Of a stretch of DNA of 64,000 nt, positions 61,872 to 64,000 are shown one piece after another (within the stretch, counting starts at the first letter, position 1; every line of letters starts with the position of its first letter). The notes below the pieces were generated by a model. That model had not been told where the DNA came from. It did no database searches and worked only from the letters and a program-made list of their open reading frames with translations. Origin of the DNA: UBA5078 sp964538025 (GTDB taxonomy: Bacteria > Pseudomonadota > Gammaproteobacteria > Pseudomonadales > Pseudohongiellaceae). The position numbers and the translations under genes were made by a program. The stretch spans positions 62,001-126,000 of the forward strand of contig CAZICZ010000002.1 in assembly GCA_964538025.1 (NCBI GenBank). The letters are read 5' to 3'.

Positions 61872-63773
61872 CTAGGGCAATGCATAGGCCAAAATACGGG
61901 AATCCGGCCCCGCGCCAACCGCAATCGCGATAAATTGTTTTCCGTTCACCTGATACGACATCGGTGTCCCACCCGTTGGCAAAGGAAGATCGATTTCGTG
62001 GATGACGTCGCCATTTTGCTTGTTGTAGGCCCGCAAGACATACCGGCTGTTGTCGTCCTGCGCCAAAAACAGCAGGGTTTTCGTCAGCAAAGGACCCGTA
62101 CGCGAGGGAGAACCTACAGGGCCCGGATCAAGAATTCCCTGCGCGATAATTCTCTCCCGAATCCCCTCCCCGTGCGGGACCATCCAGGCATGTTCCCCCG
62201 TGTTGAGGTCGATTGCCGTAATGCGGCCATAGGGAGGTTTGATCAGCGGAAGGCCTCCGGGGCTCGGTGCAGAGGTCACTCCGCCGCGCACATACGTGAA
62301 ATTCGAACTGTCTGCCTCGGGTTGCTGAAGTTGCACCACCATAGGGCTGCTCGCCGAGGGGAGGTATAACATACCGGTCTCGGGATCCACGGCCCCACCC
62401 TGCCAGCCACCTCCCCCAAACCATCCCGGCAGGTTCACGGTCCCCCGCAGCGAGGGCGGGGTATACAGCGGCCCGTAATCAAATTGTTCCAAGGCTGCCA
62501 GGGCTTCTCGGCGCAGCTCCGGCGTGAAGTTGATCAGGGTGTCATCAGAGATGCCCTGTGCCTCGAACGGCGCGGGCTTGCTCGGGATGGGTTGCGTCGC
62601 GGAAAGGACCTCCCCCGGCACGCTGCTGCCCGGCACAGGTGTTTCCACTATCGGCCACACGGGTTCTCCCGTCTCACGATCAAATACAAAGACGAAGCCT
62701 TGCTTGGTAATCTGGGCAACCGCCTTGATTGGCCGGCCGTCCACTTCGATATCAACAAGATTGGGGGCTGCCGGAAGGTCATAATCCCATACCCCGTGAT
62801 GCACAAACTGATAGTGCCAGACTCGTTGACCCGTTTTCGCGTCCAGACATACCAGGCTTTCCGCAAACAAATTGTTTCCCTTACGGTGACCTCCAAACCA
62901 ATCATTGGTGGGAGTGCCGATGGGAAGATACACATACCCCAGTGCCGGATCAGCGCTCATCACTGTCCACACGTTGGTGTTCCCCGTGTATTCCCAGGCA
63001 CCCTCCTCCCAGGTGTCGTTGCCAAACTCGCCCGCTTGGGGAATCGTGTGAAACATCCAGATCTGTTCACCTGTACGCACATCAAACCCGCGCACGTGCC
63101 CGGGAGGGGCCTCCTTGAAACGAGGCACATCATTGATGGAGGAGCCAACTACGACGATGTCCCCGATCACCAGCGGTGCGGATATCTGGGTATACGCCCT
63201 GCGATCGACCTCTCTCCCCAGCCCTTGTGTCAGATCGATGCGGCCTTGCTCCCCAAAGGCAGGATCGGGCAGGCCCGTCGCTGCGTCCAGGGACCACAAA
63301 TACGCATCGTTGCCGGGCATGAGAATCCGCCCCTTCGCGCCATCGCTCCAATAGGAAACGCCGCGGTGGTTATAGCCCAAATTGGCAGGACGACCGGATT
63401 CCCATGCCCGGGTATCAAAGACCCACCGCTGAGCGCCCGTTTCCCCGTCGATGGCAGCCACCCGACCAAACGAGGTGCTCACGTAAAGAACCCCGTCGAT
63501 GGCGATTGGCGTCACTTTGTAGGTGCCTGGACTCGCCCGAAAATCCTGCTTCGCCTGATTCTCGGCAACGGTCAGATTATCAGGAGAAGCCCACGACCAG
63601 CTCAGCGCCAGCTGCGAAACATTGGCCTCATTTATCTGGGAAAAATCAACGTATTTGGTGGACGCTGCATCCGCTCCGTAGGAGGGCCAGTCATTGGCAT
63701 ATGACGTGACAGACAGACAAGCACTGCAGAACAGGAGCAGGGAAACGAGGACGCGGCGCGACAGGCATGGCAT
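61872..63773 (-). CDS. PQQ-dependent quinoprotein dehydrogenase (glucose/alcohol dehydrogenase family)
   Basis: A 633-residue secreted eight-bladed beta-propeller. A signal peptide (LVSLLLFCSACLSVTSYA) is followed by DWPSYGADAASTKYVDFSQI, and repeated tryptophan-docking blades with GxQxW-like segments (GAQRWVF, GEQIWMF, GQRVWHYQFVHHGVWDYDLPAAP, GEPVWPI, GEHAWMVPHG). This matches the membrane/soluble quinoprotein glucose dehydrogenase-like family. The substrate is unknown, and the cofactor genes (pqq) are not in the window. The ATG at 63773 starts the signal peptide. The SRP RNA lies 94 bp downstream on the same strand. Confidence 0.85.
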   Translation of the reverse strand: MPCLSRRVLVSLLLFCSACLSVTSYANDWPSYGADAASTKYVDFSQINEANVSQLALSWSWASPDNLTVAENQAKQDFRASPGTYKVTPIAIDGVLYVSTSFGRVAAIDGETGAQRWVFDTRAWESGRPANLGYNHRGVSYWSDGAKGRILMPGNDAYLWSLDAATGLPDPAFGEQGRIDLTQGLGREVDRRAYTQISAPLVIGDIVVVGSSINDVPRFKEAPPGHVRGFDVRTGEQIWMFHTIPQAGEFGNDTWEEGAWEYTGNTNVWTVMSADPALGYVYLPIGTPTNDWFGGHRKGNNLFAESLVCLDAKTGQRVWHYQFVHHGVWDYDLPAAPNLVDIEVDGRPIKAVAQITKQGFVFVFDRETGEPVWPIVETPVPGSSVPGEVLSATQPIPSKPAPFEAQGISDDTLINFTPELRREALAALEQFDYGPLYTPPSLRGTVNLPGWFGGGGWQGGAVDPETGMLYLPSASSPMVVQLQQPEADSSNFTYVRGGVTSAPSPGGLPLIKPPYGRITAIDLNTGEHAWMVPHGEGIRERIIAQGILDPGPVGSPSRTGPLLTKTLLFLAQDDNSRYVLRAYNKQNGDVIHEIDLPLPTGGTPMSYQVNGKQFIAIAVGAGPDSRILAYALP

Positions 63774-63918
63774 GGGAGTAGTCCCTTTTATTGTTATTTG
63801 TGCGAGGGATACTACTGCAAGCGTCTAAACAGGGGAATGGGTCGTGTTGGAGCAGGGTTCGTAAGGCGTCAATCGGGGGCGTAGTGCAAGAGAATCTGGG
63901 CGAGGACGTGCAGTTGAG

Positions 63919-64000
63919 TGGCGGTGAGGGAGGGATTCGAACCCTCGATAGGGGTTAACCTATACACACTTTCCAGGCGTGCTCCTTCAACCACTCGGAC
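63919..64000 (-). tRNA. tRNA-Ser (anticodon GGA), cut by the window end
   Basis: The 3' part of a class II tRNA with a long variable arm (GGTTAACCCCTATC region), a T-arm (GGTTCGAATCC), discriminator G and encoded CCA at 63919-63921. The anticodon loop CTGGAAA gives GGA. About the first ten nucleotides of the acceptor stem lie outside the window. Confidence 0.92.

Noticed and set aside
62484..63704. 406-codon plus-strand frame
   Set aside because: It mirrors the PQQ dehydrogenase, whose signal peptide and propeller blades are clear. The opposite frame has no recognisable motifs.

Overview
The window reads as core chromosome of a gammaproteobacterium with Pseudomonas-like gene order, probably a marine Pseudomonadales/Cellvibrionales-type organism. 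The evidence is gene order: yceD-rpmF-plsX-fabD-fabG-acpP-fabF-pabC-mltG-tmk-holB-pilZ with no fabH; gltA divergent from sdhCDAB-sucAB-lpd-sucCD; SRP RNA-dnaX-ybaB-recR-rnd; and a TonB2-type cluster (DUF3450, two ExbB, ExbD, TonB, TPR). The assignment is inferred from synteny and was not tested by phylogeny. Most of the window looks about 52-58% GC by eye, with a more AT-rich belt from about 20 to 32 kb (argS, htpG, tonB cluster).

Layout. 0-4.2 kb: the tail of a DUF5916 protein, tandem terminators, the Prc/Tsp protease and a solitary tyrosine recombinase. 4.2-12.4 kb: a metal, redox and damage-response stretch with a PTP-like periplasmic protein, a CDF metal exporter, the CopA copper ATPase, glutathione reductase, a ribbon-helix-helix protein, an AlkB-type dioxygenase, an LhgO-like flavoprotein and a DUF411 protein. 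12.4-22.8 kb: a long minus-strand run for fatty-acid and phospholipid synthesis, dTMP, the Pol III delta' subunit and the cell wall, with rpmF and yceD at its head and rluC upstream. 22.9-26.6 kb: argS convergent with htpG. 26.7-31.8 kb: the TonB2-type energy-transduction operon. 32.2-43.2 kb: the TCA-cycle block, divergent from gltA at 43.5 kb. 44.9-48.9 kb: tRNA-Ala, gltX, dusA, a TerB-like gene and mlaA. 49.1-59.8 kb: hrpA, fadD, a VWA/MoxR pair, a small membrane protein, ycgN, rnd, recR and ybaB. 59.8-64 kb: dnaX, SRP RNA, a PQQ-dependent dehydrogenase and a truncated tRNA-Ser.

No CRISPR array, prophage, IS element or clearly new multi-gene defence system was seen. The most interesting signals are regulatory. 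(1) dnaX carries a ten-A slippery run whose -1 frame stops two codons later and is followed by a stem-loop, a predicted tau/gamma recoding site. (2) A near-consensus heat-shock (sigma-32) promoter before htpG is interleaved with the upstream operon's terminator so that heat-shock transcripts should lack one arm of that terminator. (3) A near-consensus sigma-70 promoter lies so close to the yceD start that the mRNA should be essentially leaderless. (4) Perfect inverted repeats sit in the sdhC/gltA divergent region and in the CDF/copA gap. (5) The PTP-like protein has a shortened CX4R signature.
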